A program made the position numbers and the translations under genes. This document shows positions 36,870 through 47,418 of a stretch of 64,000 nucleotides of DNA, piece after piece; the stretch's first letter is position 1, and each line of letters opens with the position of its first letter. The stretch lies in assembly GCF_001189955.1 (NCBI RefSeq), contig NZ_LFLT01000003.1, positions 170,072 to 234,071 on the forward strand. Reading direction: 5' to 3'. Under the pieces are notes generated by a model, which did not search any database, had not been told where the DNA came from, and saw only the letters and a list, made by a program, of their open reading frames with translations. The stretch is from Herbaspirillum chlorophenolicum. GTDB lineage: Bacteria > Pseudomonadota > Gammaproteobacteria > Burkholderiales > Burkholderiaceae_D.

Positions 36870-37742
36870 ATGCTGCTGCTACAGCTATTGATCAATGGGG
36901 TGCAGGTAGGCGCGCTGTATGCGCTGATCGCGGTCGGCTTTTCGCTGATCTTCGGTTCCACCCGCATCTTCCACTTCGCGCACGGCTCGACCTTCACCAT
37001 CGCCGCCTATGTGTTCTACGACCTGCTGGCGATCATGCAGCTGCACTGGACGGTCGCGGTACTGGGCGCTTGCGCGGCGGCGGTCCTGTTCGGCCTGGCG
37101 CTGAACCGCTTCGTCTACGTGCCGATCCAGAAGCACGAAGGCTCCTTCTTCACCGTCTTCGTCGCCTCCTTCGGTGTGGGCATCGTGGTGCAAAACCTGT
37201 GCGGCATGCTGTTCGGGCGCAGCTTCGTGTCGGTCAATACGCCGCTCTCGCGCAGCATCGAAATGCTGCCCGGCCTGTTCGTCTCGCCGCTGGCCGGCAT
37301 CGCGATCGTCATCGCGCTGGTGTTTTTCTTCGCGCTGCAACTGTTCCTGATGCGCACCCATACCGGCATGGCCATGCGCGCGCTGTCCGAAAACCCCGAG
37401 CTGGTGCGCGCCTACGGCCTGTCGCCGCGGCGCCTGTCGATGACGGTGTTTGCGCTGGGCTCGTTCCTGGTGGTGCCGGCGGCGCTGCTGTCGGCGGCCG
37501 GCTCCGGGCTGAACCCGGCCATCGGCCACCACGTCATGCTCATCAGCCTGGCCGCCACCATCGTCGGCGGCGTCGGCAGCCTGCGCGGCGCGGCCTGTGC
37601 CGGCCTGCTGCTGGGGCTGGCCGAAAACCTGGCGCTGGCCTGGTTCGAGCCGCAGTGGAGCGAAGCCATCACCTTCATCGTGCTGTTCCTGTTCATCCTG
37701 TTCCGCCCTTCCGGTTTCTTCGGCCGGGCCACTGCAAGCTGA
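36870..37742 (+). CDS. Liv-type ABC transporter permease (LivH-like)
   Basis: 290-aa inner-membrane permease with about eight helices. MLLLQLLINGVQVGALYALIAVGFSLIFGSTRIFHFAHGS is the LivH opening signature. The cytoplasmic coupling segment with RALSENPELVRAYGLSP fits the LivH family. The stop is eight bases before the LivM-like start. Confidence 0.93.
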   Translation: MLLLQLLINGVQVGALYALIAVGFSLIFGSTRIFHFAHGSTFTIAAYVFYDLLAIMQLHWTVAVLGACAAAVLFGLALNRFVYVPIQKHEGSFFTVFVASFGVGIVVQNLCGMLFGRSFVSVNTPLSRSIEMLPGLFVSPLAGIAIVIALVFFFALQLFLMRTHTGMAMRALSENPELVRAYGLSPRRLSMTVFALGSFLVVPAALLSAAGSGLNPAIGHHVMLISLAATIVGGVGSLRGAACAGLLLGLAENLALAWFEPQWSEAITFIVLFLFILFRPSGFFGRATAS

Positions 37743-37749
37743 GGTTGCC

Positions 37750-38642
37750 ATGCTCGCCTATCTCCTTAATCTCGCCACCCTCATGTGCATCAACGCGGTG
37801 CTGGCGATCACGCTCAACTTCATCATGGGCTATGCCGGGATCTTCTCGATCGCGCATGCCATCTTCTTCGGCGTGGGCGCCTACAGCGCGGCGTATTTCG
37901 CGCTGAACGTGAGCGCTTCCATCTTCCTGGTGATCCCGGTGGCGATGGTGGTGGCCGGGCTGCTGTCGCTGGTGCTGGCATTGCCGGCGCTGCGTGTGCG
38001 CGGCGAATACTTCGTGGCCGCTTCGCTGGGCCTGCAGGTGCTGGGCGTGACGGTGTTTTCCGAATGGAAGTCGGTCACCGGCGGCCTGGGCGGCATGATC
38101 GGCATCCCGCCGGCCGACATCTTCGGCCATGCCGTGGCCGACCCGGTGCAGTTCCTGCTGCTGGCGGTGTGCTGCCTGATCCCGGTGCTGCTGGTCACCA
38201 GCGTGCTGCTGCGGTCCTCCTTCGGCCGCAACCTCAAGGCCATCCGCGACAGCGAATCCGCAGCGCACGCCTTCGGCAAGAACGTGGCCGTCATCAAGAC
38301 CATGTCGGTGGTGATCTCTGCCATGCTGGCGGCGGTGGCCGGTGCGCTGTACGCGTTCTACATGGGCTTCATCAACGTCGAGAGCTTCATGCTGGACACG
38401 TCCGTGCTGCTGATGGCGATGGTCATCATCGGCGGCACCGGCACGCTGCTCGGGCCGATCGTGGGCACCGTGCTGCTGATGCTGCTGCCGGGCGTGTTCA
38501 GCTACATGTCCTTCCTGCCGCAGACTGAAATCGGCTCGATCCAGCAGATCGCCTATGGGCTGGCGATGGTGCTGCTGATGATCTACCGGCCGGGCGGCAT
38601 CGTCGGTTCCGGCAAACCCCGCGCCGCCAAGGAGAAAGCCGC

Positions 38643-38646
<4 letters not shown>
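37750..38646 (+). CDS. Liv-type ABC transporter permease (LivM-like)
   Basis: 298-aa permease. NFIMGYAGIFSIAHAIFFGVGAYSAAY is the LivM signature near the N-terminus, and the coupling segment SSFGRNLKAIRDSESAAHAFGKNV lies at about 155-180. The ATG at 37750 is eight bases after the LivH stop; the longer open frame upstream is out-of-frame LivH. Its stop overlaps the LivG start as ATGA. Confidence 0.93.
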
Positions 38647-39445
<799 letters not shown>

Positions 39446-39449
<4 letters not shown>

Positions 39450-40183
39450 GCGCGCAACCCAATCACGAACCGCAACCGCTGGTACTGGAAACGCGCGGCC
39501 TGGTCGTCGGCTATGGCGGCCGCCCGGTGCTGCGCGATTTCGACTTCGGCCTGCGTCCGGCCGAAGTGCTGTGCCTGATCGGCCATAACGGCGCCGGCAA
39601 GTCGACGCTGTTGAAGACTTTATTCGGCCTGGTGCAGCGCCAGGAAGGCCAGATCCTGCTGGACGGTCAGGCGCTGGAGAGCGTGGAGCCGCGCCGCCTG
39701 ACTGCCGCCGGTATCTCGCTGGTGCCGGAAGGCCGCGGCATCTTCCCCGGCCTGACGGTGGCCGAGACCATGAAGATGGGCCTGTGGTCGGCCGGGGTCC
39801 CCGCAGGCGAACGCGCGGCGCGGCTGGACTGGGTGATGTCGGTGCTGCCGGCCTTGAAGCAGTTCTACGAACGCCGCGCCGGCACCCTCTCCGGCGGCCA
39901 GCAGCAGATGGTGTCGATCGGGCGCGCATTGCTCTCACGCCCGCGCTGCCTGCTGATGGACGAACCTTCCATCGGCCTGGCGCCCAAGCTGTTCCAGGAT
40001 TTGCTGCAGCCGATCCGGCAACTGCAGCGCGACACCGGCATGGCGATCCTGCTGGTGGAACAGAACGTGAAAGAAGCCCTGAAGATCTCGGACCGCGTGG
40101 TGGTGATGAAGTCCGGCGCCATCATCCGCGAAGCGCTGCCCGAGGAACTGAACGACAACGCGAAACTGATGGAGCTGTACTGA
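39446..40183 (+). CDS. Liv-type ABC transporter ATPase (LivF-like)
   Basis: 245-aa ATPase. Walker A GHNGAGKST, LVPEGRGIFPGLTVAETMKMG, the canonical signature LSGGQQQMVSIGRAL and Walker B LLMDEPSIGLAP. ATGA overlap with the LivG-like gene. The next gene, the CoA ligase, starts one base after its stop, which ties the importer to the catabolic genes. Confidence 0.94.
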
Positions 40184-40184
40184 T

Positions 40185-41798
40185 ATGCCCGCTACCGACC
40201 TTCTCCTCACCATGCCAGCGCTGCTGGCGCGCAATGTCGCCGAACGCGGCGATGCCGTCGCCTTCATCGATGGCGAGCGCGACATCACTTACCGCGAATT
40301 CGACCGCATGGCCGCGCGCACCGCGGCCTGGCTGCAGCAACAAGGCATCCAGCCCGGCGACCGCGTGGCCGTCTGGCTGGTCAACCGCATGGAATGGCTG
40401 GCGATGTACTTCGGCCTGGCCAGGATCGGCGCGGCCATGATGACGGTCAACACGCGCTACCGTTCGCACGAGCTGGCCTACATCCTGGAGCGCTCGGAAG
40501 CCTGCATGCTGGTGCTGCAGCTGAACTTCCGCAAGATCGATTTCCCCGCCGTGCTGCACGACGTGCCGGCTGAATCGGCCCGCACGCTGAAGAAGGTGGT
40601 CGTGGTCGATGCTGCCGGCGCCGCCATGCCGCCTGAAGTGCTGGGCAAGCCCACTGTCGCCTTCGATCTCTCCGGGCTGCCGGACGCCGAAGCGCCAGAC
40701 GTCTCGTCACCCGACGCCCACAGCATCCTGTTCACCACCTCGGGAACCACCTCCGGTCCCAAGCTGGTGTTGCATCCGCAGCGCACGGTAACCCTCCACA
40801 GCCAGCGGGTGGCACCGGCCTACGGCTTCGCGGAAGAAGGCGTGCGCCTGCTGGCGGCGCTGCCGTTCGCCGGCGTGTTCGGCTTCAATGCGGCGATGGC
40901 GGCGTTTGCCGTCGGCAAGCCCATCGTGGTGATGGACACCTTCGACGGCCCCGGCGCGGCGCGGCTGATCAACCGCCACCATGTCACGCATGTGTTCGGC
41001 AGCGACGAGATGTTCCGCCGCATCATCGAGAACGGGCAAGGCGACAAGCCCTTCCCCAGCGCGCGCGTGTTCGGCTTCGCCTGCTTCCATCCCGGCATTG
41101 TCGAATATACCCAGGCTGCCTGGGCGCGCGGTATCCCGATGATCGGCCTGTACGGTTCATCCGAAGTGCAGGCGCTGTTCTCGCTGCAGCAGCGCGCGCT
41201 GCCCCTGGAAGAACGCATCAAGGGCGGCGGCATGCCGGCCAGCCATGGCATCGGCGCCGAAGTACGTATCCGCGATGTCGACAGCGGCGAACTGCTGCCG
41301 GTTGGCCAGAGCGGCGCCATCGAAATCCGCAGCGATACCAACTTCATCGGCTACCTCAACAACCCGGAAGCCACCGCCAAGGCCCTCGATGCAGAGGAGT
41401 TCTTCCGCACCGGCGATGTCGGCTACCTGCGCGAGGATGGCAGTTTCGTCTACCAGACCCGCCAGGGCGATGCCATGCGTTTGGGCGGCTACTTGGTCAG
41501 CCCGGTGGAAATCGAAGATGTGATCAAGACCGTTCCCGGCGTGGCCGATGTGCAGGTGGTGGCGGTCGACATTGCCAACCAGGCGCGGCCGGTGGCCTTC
41601 GTCATTGCCACGCCCGGCAGCCTGCCGGCGGAGCAAGAGATGGTGCGTGCCGCAGCGGCCGCGCTGGCCGCCTTCAAGGTGCCGGCGCGCATCTGGCTGG
41701 TGGACGAATTCCCCACCACGCAGAGTTCCAACGGCACCAAGATCCAGCGCGTAAAACTGCGCGACATGGCACTGCAACGATTGGTCGAAGCGGCCTGA
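40185..41798 (+). CDS. Acyl-CoA ligase (AMP-forming)
   Basis: 537-aa adenylate-forming enzyme. The P-loop TTSGTTSGPK lies at 184-193, followed by GLYGSSEV, the hinge FRTGDVGYL and the C-terminal lysine region NGTKIQR. It activates a carboxylic acid to its CoA thioester via the acyl-AMP. The substrate pocket cannot be read reliably. Tight coupling to the importer suggests it activates the imported acid as first catabolic step. Family relatives act on medium-chain, aromatic and cyclic acids. Confidence 0.92.
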   Translation: MPATDLLLTMPALLARNVAERGDAVAFIDGERDITYREFDRMAARTAAWLQQQGIQPGDRVAVWLVNRMEWLAMYFGLARIGAAMMTVNTRYRSHELAYILERSEACMLVLQLNFRKIDFPAVLHDVPAESARTLKKVVVVDAAGAAMPPEVLGKPTVAFDLSGLPDAEAPDVSSPDAHSILFTTSGTTSGPKLVLHPQRTVTLHSQRVAPAYGFAEEGVRLLAALPFAGVFGFNAAMAAFAVGKPIVVMDTFDGPGAARLINRHHVTHVFGSDEMFRRIIENGQGDKPFPSARVFGFACFHPGIVEYTQAAWARGIPMIGLYGSSEVQALFSLQQRALPLEERIKGGGMPASHGIGAEVRIRDVDSGELLPVGQSGAIEIRSDTNFIGYLNNPEATAKALDAEEFFRTGDVGYLREDGSFVYQTRQGDAMRLGGYLVSPVEIEDVIKTVPGVADVQVVAVDIANQARPVAFVIATPGSLPAEQEMVRAAAAALAAFKVPARIWLVDEFPTTQSSNGTKIQRVKLRDMALQRLVEAA

Positions 41799-41819
41799 TC
41801 GACAACAAGGGAGCACAGC

Positions 41820-42311
41820 ATGAGTTCGTATTACCTGGAAGACTTCAAGCCCGGCCAGATTTTCACCAGCAGCGGCCGCACCATCACCGAGGCCGACCTG
41901 ACCATGTTTTCGATGATCTCGGGCGACTGGAACCCGATCCATGCCGACGCCGAATTCGCCCGCGGCACGCGTTACGGCCAGCGCTTGGTGCATGGCACGC
42001 TGGGCATTGCCATCTGTACCGGGATGCTGCACCAGATCGGCATCTTCGAGAAATCGGTGATTGCCATGCTGGGCCTGCGCGAGTGGAATTTCAAGCAGCC
42101 CATCGTGGTCGGCGACACAGTACACCTGGAGCTGGAGATCCTGTCGGTCGAGCCCGGCAAGAGCGGCCGCAGCGGCAAGCTGGGGCGGCGCTTCCGCCTG
42201 CTCAACCAGCGCGGCGAAGTGGCGCAGGAAGGCGACAGCGATGTGCTGGTGCTCACCCATGAAGGCGCGCGCCAGCAGCAGGAGCAATCCTCGCAGGCGG
42301 CGCAGCCATGA
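41820..42311 (+). CDS. MaoC-family dehydratase
   Basis: 163-aa single hot-dog protein with the catalytic SGDWNPIHADAEFA (Asp-x-Asn-Pro-x-His) and RLVHGTLGIAICTGML. R-specific enoyl-CoA hydratase/dehydratase or a related activity. The tail is Gln-rich. The stop overlaps the next start as ATGA. Together with the two-domain MaoC protein at 33034, the operon has two hydratases of this fold. Confidence 0.88.
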   Translation: MSSYYLEDFKPGQIFTSSGRTITEADLTMFSMISGDWNPIHADAEFARGTRYGQRLVHGTLGIAICTGMLHQIGIFEKSVIAMLGLREWNFKQPIVVGDTVHLELEILSVEPGKSGRSGKLGRRFRLLNQRGEVAQEGDSDVLVLTHEGARQQQEQSSQAAQP

Positions 42312-43048
42312 GCGTACAGGTTCTGCGCGAGGATCGCGACGGCCTTTGCACGCTGACGCTGAACCGTCCGGAAAAGATGAATGCGCTCACCGTGCAGATG
42401 TTCCTCGAACTGCACGAGCACGTGGCGGCGCTGGAGCAGCAGATCGACACCATCGGCGCGGTGCTGCTGCGCGGTGCCGGCCGCTGCTTCTCGGCCGGCA
42501 ACGATCTGCGCGACCTCGCCGCCGGCCAGCCATTGCCGCGGCCGCATTTGCAGGCGCACACCATCGACCGCCTGGCGCGCCTGCCGCAGCCGGTGATCGT
42601 GGCGGTGCATGGCCACTGCTACACCGGTGCGCTGGAGCTGGCGCTGGCAGGCGACCTGATCGCCACCGCGCAGTCGGCCAGGTTCGCCGACACCCATGCC
42701 AAGTGGGCCCTGACGCCGCTCTGGGGCATGAGCCAGCGCCTGCCGCGCCGGGTCGGCGATGCCCGTGCGAAAGAGATGATGCTGCTGGGCCGCACCTATT
42801 CCGGCGCCCAGGCGGCCGCGATCGGCCTGGCCAACTTCTGCTTCGCCGATGAGGAGTTCGACGCCGAGGTCGAAGCGCTGGCGCGTGAACTGCTGGCCGG
42901 CTCCTGGTTCTCGCATCGCGCCAACAAGCGCCTGCTGCTGGAGACCGATGGCCTGCCGCTGGAGGCAGGGCTGGCGCATGAAGTGTTCCGCAACGCCGGC
43001 AAAGGGCCGGACATGCAGGAGCGCATCGCCGCTTTCGGCAAGAAATGA
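42308..43048 (+). CDS. Crotonase-family enoyl-CoA hydratase/isomerase
   Basis: 246-aa crotonase. LTLNRPEKMNALTVQM, the CoA-binding RCFSAGNDLRDL, and GHCYTGALELALAGDL retaining the first catalytic Glu (GALEL). The second acidic position expected in HAKWALTPLWGMSQRL is not obvious, so the precise reaction is uncertain. Coupled by ATGA overlap to the MaoC gene. Confidence 0.87.
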   Translation: MSVQVLREDRDGLCTLTLNRPEKMNALTVQMFLELHEHVAALEQQIDTIGAVLLRGAGRCFSAGNDLRDLAAGQPLPRPHLQAHTIDRLARLPQPVIVAVHGHCYTGALELALAGDLIATAQSARFADTHAKWALTPLWGMSQRLPRRVGDARAKEMMLLGRTYSGAQAAAIGLANFCFADEEFDAEVEALARELLAGSWFSHRANKRLLLETDGLPLEAGLAHEVFRNAGKGPDMQERIAAFGKK

Positions 43049-43066
43049 CTTTTCCCCTACCGTGCC

Positions 43067-44035
43067 ATGACTGAACTGCTGCTCTCTTCGCCCGCCGCCC
43101 TGCCCGGCCGTTTGCGCCTGCCCGTGATCGGTTCGCCGATGTTCCTGGTGTCCAATCCGGCACTGGTGATCGCCCAATGCTGCGCCGGCGTGGTCGGGTC
43201 CTTCCCGGCGCTCAACGCCCGGCCGCAGGAAGAGCTGGATGCCTGGCTGACCGGCATCGCCGAGGGACTCGCCGCCTACCGGCGCCGGAACCCGCTGGCG
43301 GTGGTGGCGCCTTATGCGGTCAACCTGATCGTGCACCAATCCAACCAGCGCCTGGAAGACGATCTCGCCACCTGCGTACGCCATCGCGTGCCCATCGTGA
43401 TCACCTCCTTGCACGCGCCCGACCGGGTGGTGGAACAGGTGCATGCCTATGGCGGCATCGTGCTGCATGACGTCACCACGCTGCGGCATGCGAAGAAGGC
43501 GATCGGCGCGGGCGTGGACGGCCTGATCCTGGTCTGCGCCGGGGCCGGCGGCCATGCCGGCGCCTTGAGCCCGTTCGCGCTGGCGTCCGAAGTGCGCGCC
43601 ATCTTCGACGGCCTGCTGGTGCTGGCCGGCGCCATCAGCCACGGCCAGGGCATCCTTGCGGCGCAGGCCCTTGGGTGCGACCTGGCCTATATGGGTACGC
43701 GCTTCATCGCCTCGGAAGAATCCTCGGCCGCGCCGCTGCACAAGCAGATGATCGTCGACGGCACGGCCGACGACATTTTGTATACGCCGCACTTTTCAGG
43801 GGTGCCAGGCAATTACCTCAAGCCGAGCATCCGCGCCGCCGGGCTCGACCCGGACCACCTGGTCAAGGAAGACAAGCAGGCGGTCGATTTCGGCAAGCCC
43901 AAGCGCTGGAAGGACATCTGGGGCAGCGGCCAGGGCATCGGCGCCATCTCGGCCATACTGCCGGCGGCGCAGATCGTCGAACAGCTCCGTGAAGAATACC
44001 GGCAGGCCAGCAGGCGGCTGGGCATCCCGGGCTGA
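43067..44035 (+). CDS. Nitronate monooxygenase-like FMN protein
   Basis: 322-aa TIM-barrel flavoprotein of the NMO/2-nitropropane dioxygenase family. Features: RLPVIGSPMFLVSNPALVIAQC (N-terminal FMN loop), the HDVTTLRHAKKA strand, AGAGGHAG phosphate-binding loop, GAISHGQGILAAQALG and YMGTRFIASEE. The family also contains enoyl reductases related to FabK. In a CoA operon the role may be reduction or oxidation of an acyl-CoA rather than nitronate oxidation. Last gene of the operon, 18 bases after the crotonase. Confidence 0.88.
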   Translation: MTELLLSSPAALPGRLRLPVIGSPMFLVSNPALVIAQCCAGVVGSFPALNARPQEELDAWLTGIAEGLAAYRRRNPLAVVAPYAVNLIVHQSNQRLEDDLATCVRHRVPIVITSLHAPDRVVEQVHAYGGIVLHDVTTLRHAKKAIGAGVDGLILVCAGAGGHAGALSPFALASEVRAIFDGLLVLAGAISHGQGILAAQALGCDLAYMGTRFIASEESSAAPLHKQMIVDGTADDILYTPHFSGVPGNYLKPSIRAAGLDPDHLVKEDKQAVDFGKPKRWKDIWGSGQGIGAISAILPAAQIVEQLREEYRQASRRLGIPG

Positions 44036-44348
44036 ACGAGCGTTTCTTCCTGCCGCGGAAAAGCCCGCCTTCGTTGCACAGTCAACAATTCTTTCGTTTC
44101 CAGAAGCACTGCACAAAGACGGTGCGCACCACCGCCGCAGGCCCGCACCAGAAGGCGCCACCATCTCCTTTCCCACACGTCGCCAATTTGCGCCACAAAA
44201 CTTTCCTTTTGGAAATTTTGTGCGTTCGCACATGCGTTGCCGTCTGAAAATCCTTGTCACACAAGGCTTTCGCCGCCAATAATCGTCGCGCAGTTTTGTA
44301 TTCCAATCTTGTATATCAGTGTGGCACGCAACTTGCTGATGAGTGGAC
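44036..44348. other. Region between CoA operon and GntR gene
   Basis: 313 bases, no gene. ACAGTCAACAAT (44080-44091) and a TTGTATATCA stretch near 44309 resemble half-palindromic GntR/FCD sites. No clear terminator for the CoA operon is visible. Confidence 0.35.
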
Positions 44349-45113
44349 ATGGGCACAAATCCTTCCGTCAAATCTTCTTCGCAGATCGCGATCCGCATCA
44401 CCGAGGCGATCCTGGCCAAGCAGCTTGCGCCGGGCACCCGCCTGGGCGAGCAGCAGCTGGCCGACCTGTTCGGCGTGTCGCGCACCCTGGTGCGCGAGGC
44501 GCTGACGCGGCTGATGGCGCGCGGCATCGTTACCGTCAGCGCGCGGCGCGGCTGGTTCGTGATCGAGCCGACGCCGGAAGAAGCACGCGAAGCCTTCGAG
44601 GCGCGCCGCGTGATCGAGCTTGGCCTGTTGCGCCAGGCGCGCATGCGGCCGATCCCGGAGGCTGCGGTAGGGCAGCTGCGCGAGCACATCGCGCGTGAAG
44701 AAGCGGCGATTGCCGGTGCCGACGTCGGTGCGCGCAGCTACCTGCTGGGCGACTTCCACGTCTGCCTGTGCGAATGCCTGGGCAACTCGCTGCTGTCGGA
44801 AACGCTGCGCGACCTGACGGCGCGCACCACGCTGACGGCCATGCTGCACCAGTCGTCGGAGCAGGCGGAGGATTCGTGTTCGGAACATGTGCTGATCGTC
44901 GAGGCGCTGGAGCGCGGCGATCTGGAACAAGCGGAACAACTGATGCAGGCGCATCTGCTGCATGTTGAGTCCGGCCTGAATCAGGTGCGCAGCAGCGATC
45001 CCCTGGAACCGCTGCGGCAGGCACTTGCACCGGTGTCGCATGAGGGGGCCGTGAAGATGGCGGCCGTCACCGACATCATGTCTCATCGTCATCCACCGAA
45101 AAGGCCGCAGTGA
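44349..45113 (+). CDS. GntR-family regulator (FCD type) of amino acid importer
   Basis: 254-aa regulator. HTH about 15-75 (LGEQQLADLFGVSRTLVREALTRLMARGIV); helical FCD domain about 85-215 with FHVCLCECLGNSLL and EHVLIVEALERGD. ATG 44349 is chosen; a GTG two codons upstream is also open. It precedes an amino-acid ABC operon by 41 bases in the same direction and probably controls it. Confidence 0.87.
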   Translation: MGTNPSVKSSSQIAIRITEAILAKQLAPGTRLGEQQLADLFGVSRTLVREALTRLMARGIVTVSARRGWFVIEPTPEEAREAFEARRVIELGLLRQARMRPIPEAAVGQLREHIAREEAAIAGADVGARSYLLGDFHVCLCECLGNSLLSETLRDLTARTTLTAMLHQSSEQAEDSCSEHVLIVEALERGDLEQAEQLMQAHLLHVESGLNQVRSSDPLEPLRQALAPVSHEGAVKMAAVTDIMSHRHPPKRPQ

Positions 45114-45154
45114 GAGGGCCGCTCATCAACGTCGTCAAGTAAAGGGAACCTGCC

Positions 45155-45937
45155 ATGAAATTATCCAAACTCCTGCTCGGCCTGATGGCCGGCGCCATGA
45201 TGTTCTCCGCCGGCGCCGCGCGCGCCGATGCGCTGGACGATATCCATAAGAACGGCACGCTGCGCGTGGCGGTGCCGGCCGACTTCCCACCATTCGGTTC
45301 GGTCGACTCCAACCTGAAGCCGCAGGGTTTCGACATCGACGTGGCCAACCTGATCGCCAAGAAAATGGGCGTGAAGGTGGAGCTGATTCCGGTGTCCAGC
45401 GCCAACCGCATTTCTTACCTGACCACCAGGAAGGTGGAGCTGGTGATTTCCAGCATGGGCAAGAACGCCGAGCGTGAAAAAGTGATCGATTTCACTTCCG
45501 CCTACGCGCCGTTCTTCAACGGTGTGTTCGGCCCGGCCGACATGACCGTCAAGAGCGCGGCCGACCTGGCCGGCAAGACCATCGCGGTGACCCGCGGCTC
45601 GGTGGAAGACCTGGAACTGACCAAGATCATCCCGGCCGATGCCACCGTCAAGCGCTACGAAGACAACAACAGCACCATCAGCTCCTTCCTCTCGGGCCAG
45701 GTGCAATTGGTGGCAACCGGCAACGTAGTGGCCGCGGCCATCATCGCCAAGAACCCGCCCAAGAAGCCGGAAACCAAGTTCCTGATCAAGGATTCGCCAT
45801 GCTTCATCGGCCTGAACAAGGGCGAGAAGAAGCTGCAGGACAAGGTTGACGCCATCCTGGCCGACGCCAAGAAGGACGGCAGCCTGAACGCCATCTCGCA
45901 GAAGTGGCTGGGCCTGCCGCTGCCGGCTGGCCTGTAA
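45155..45937 (+). CDS. Polar amino acid ABC transporter substrate-binding protein
   Basis: 260-aa periplasmic type II binding protein (SBP_bac_3). Signal peptide 1-24 (ending ARADA), then GTLRVAVPADFPPFGSVDSNLKPQGFDIDVANLIAKKM, the family signature. VISSMGKNAEREKVIDFT follows. AAGGGAA precedes the ATG. Ligand unknown. A long intercistronic hairpin follows before the permease genes. Confidence 0.93.
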   Translation: MKLSKLLLGLMAGAMMFSAGAARADALDDIHKNGTLRVAVPADFPPFGSVDSNLKPQGFDIDVANLIAKKMGVKVELIPVSSANRISYLTTRKVELVISSMGKNAEREKVIDFTSAYAPFFNGVFGPADMTVKSAADLAGKTIAVTRGSVEDLELTKIIPADATVKRYEDNNSTISSFLSGQVQLVATGNVVAAAIIAKNPPKKPETKFLIKDSPCFIGLNKGEKKLQDKVDAILADAKKDGSLNAISQKWLGLPLPAGL

Positions 45938-45964
45938 CTTGCTGGAGCCGAGTTAAAGCAATAA

Positions 45965-46003
45965 CGCATCGCCGGCGCGATTTCGCCTGGCGCCGACGAT
46001 GCG
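45965..46003 (+). other. Intercistronic hairpin after binding-protein gene
   Basis: 14-base arms (45965-45978 with 45990-46003) with one mismatch and an 11-base loop; no T-run. Likely an mRNA-stabilising element that lets the binding protein be made in excess over the permeases. Confidence 0.6.
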
Positions 46004-46093
46004 GGCAATGGCAGCAAACGGAGGCAGGCGGACAACCGGAACGCCGCAGCAGCAACGCGGCGACCCAAGCAACACTGAGGCAGCAAACACGAC

Positions 46094-46765
46094 ATGGCCT
46101 ATCAATTCGATTTCCTATCAACCTTCGACTACGGCGACGTCATCGTCAAAGGCGTGCTGACGACGATCGAACTGATCGCCATCGGCGGGGTGCTGGGCAT
46201 AGCAGTCGGCATCTTCGGCGCCTGGGCGCGCACGCAAGGGCCGGCATGGCTCAAGCCCATCGTCAGCGGCTATGTCGAGATCATCCGCAATACGCCCTTC
46301 CTGGTGCAGCTGTTCTTCATTTTCTTCGGCCTGCCTTCGCTCAATATCCACATCAGCGAAATCCAGGCCGCCATCCTGGCGATGGTGATCAACCTCGGCG
46401 CCTACAGCACCGAGATCATCCGCGCCGGCGTGCAAGCCGTTTCCAAGGGCCAGATCGAGGCGGCGCTGTCGCTGTCGATGTCGCGCATGCAGATTTTCCG
46501 GTACATCATCCTGCGCCCTGCGCTGCAAAAGATCTGGCCGGCGCTGTCCTCGCAGGTCGTGATCGTCATGCTGGGTTCGGCCGTGTGCTCGCAGATCGCG
46601 GTGGAAGAACTGTCGTTCGCCGCCAATTTCATCCAGGGCCGCAACTTTCGCGCCTTCGAAGCCTATATCGTGGCCACCCTGATCTACCTGGTGCTGGCGA
46701 TCCTGCTGCGCCAGCTGCTGCACCTGATCGGCCAATACTTCATCACCGCCCGGAGGAACGCATGA
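46094..46765 (+). CDS. Polar amino acid ABC transporter permease 1
   Basis: 223-aa His/Glu/Gln-type permease with about five helices. VIVKGVLTTIELIAIGGVLGIAVGI, EIIRNTPFLVQLFFIFFGLP, and the ATPase-coupling EAA segment VSKGQIEAALSLSMSRMQIF. The stop overlaps the next permease start as ATGA, so a heterodimeric membrane core is encoded. Confidence 0.94.
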   Translation: MAYQFDFLSTFDYGDVIVKGVLTTIELIAIGGVLGIAVGIFGAWARTQGPAWLKPIVSGYVEIIRNTPFLVQLFFIFFGLPSLNIHISEIQAAILAMVINLGAYSTEIIRAGVQAVSKGQIEAALSLSMSRMQIFRYIILRPALQKIWPALSSQVVIVMLGSAVCSQIAVEELSFAANFIQGRNFRAFEAYIVATLIYLVLAILLRQLLHLIGQYFITARRNA

Positions 46766-47418
46766 TCTCTTTCACCACCTGGGACATCGTCCGCAACCTG
46801 ATGCTGGCGTGGCGCTGGACCATCGTCCTGTCGCTGGTCACCTTCGTGCTCGGCGGCACCCTGGGCCTGATCATCCTGTTCATGCGCACCTCGCGCCAGA
46901 ACTGGCTGCGCCAGATCGCCCGCCTGTATATCGAACTGTTCCAGGGCACCCCGCTGCTGATGCAATTGTTCCTGGTGTTCTTCGGCATCGCCCTGTTCGG
47001 CGTCGAAGTGCCGGCCTGGCTGGCCGCCGGCCTGGCGCTGACCCTCTGGAGCGCATCCTACCTGGCCGAGATCTGGCGCGGCTGCGTGGAGGCGATCCCC
47101 AAGGGCCAATGGGAAGCGTCGTCGGTGCTGGCCATGAACTACTTCCAGCAGATGCGCCACATCGTGCTGCCGCAGGCCTTCCGTATCGCCATCGCGCCGA
47201 CCGTGGGCTTCGGCGTGCAGATCATCAAGTCGACCGCGGTGACCTCCATCATCGGCTTTATCGAATTGTCCAAGGCCGGCTCCGTGATCACCAATGCCAC
47301 CTTCCGCCCCTTCACGGTGTTTGCCATCGTGGGCCTCTTCTACTTCGTGCTTTGCTGGCCGCTGTCCAAGTACAGCCAGTCTTTAGAAAGGAAATACAAT
47401 GCCGCTCATCGCCATTGA
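46762..47418 (+). CDS. Polar amino acid ABC transporter permease 2
   Basis: 218-aa partner permease. LYIELFQGTPLLMQLFLVFFG and the EAA segment IPKGQWEASSVLAMNYFQQM are typical. GGAGG stands before the ATG. The last 20 bases overlap the ATPase gene. Confidence 0.93.
   Translation: MISFTTWDIVRNLMLAWRWTIVLSLVTFVLGGTLGLIILFMRTSRQNWLRQIARLYIELFQGTPLLMQLFLVFFGIALFGVEVPAWLAAGLALTLWSASYLAEIWRGCVEAIPKGQWEASSVLAMNYFQQMRHIVLPQAFRIAIAPTVGFGVQIIKSTAVTSIIGFIELSKAGSVITNATFRPFTVFAIVGLFYFVLCWPLSKYSQSLERKYNAAHRH

Noticed and set aside
41972..43792. 606-aa minus-strand open frame over the MaoC, crotonase and flavoprotein genes
   Set aside because: Antisense shadow; the plus-strand genes have family motifs and overlapping starts typical of an operon.
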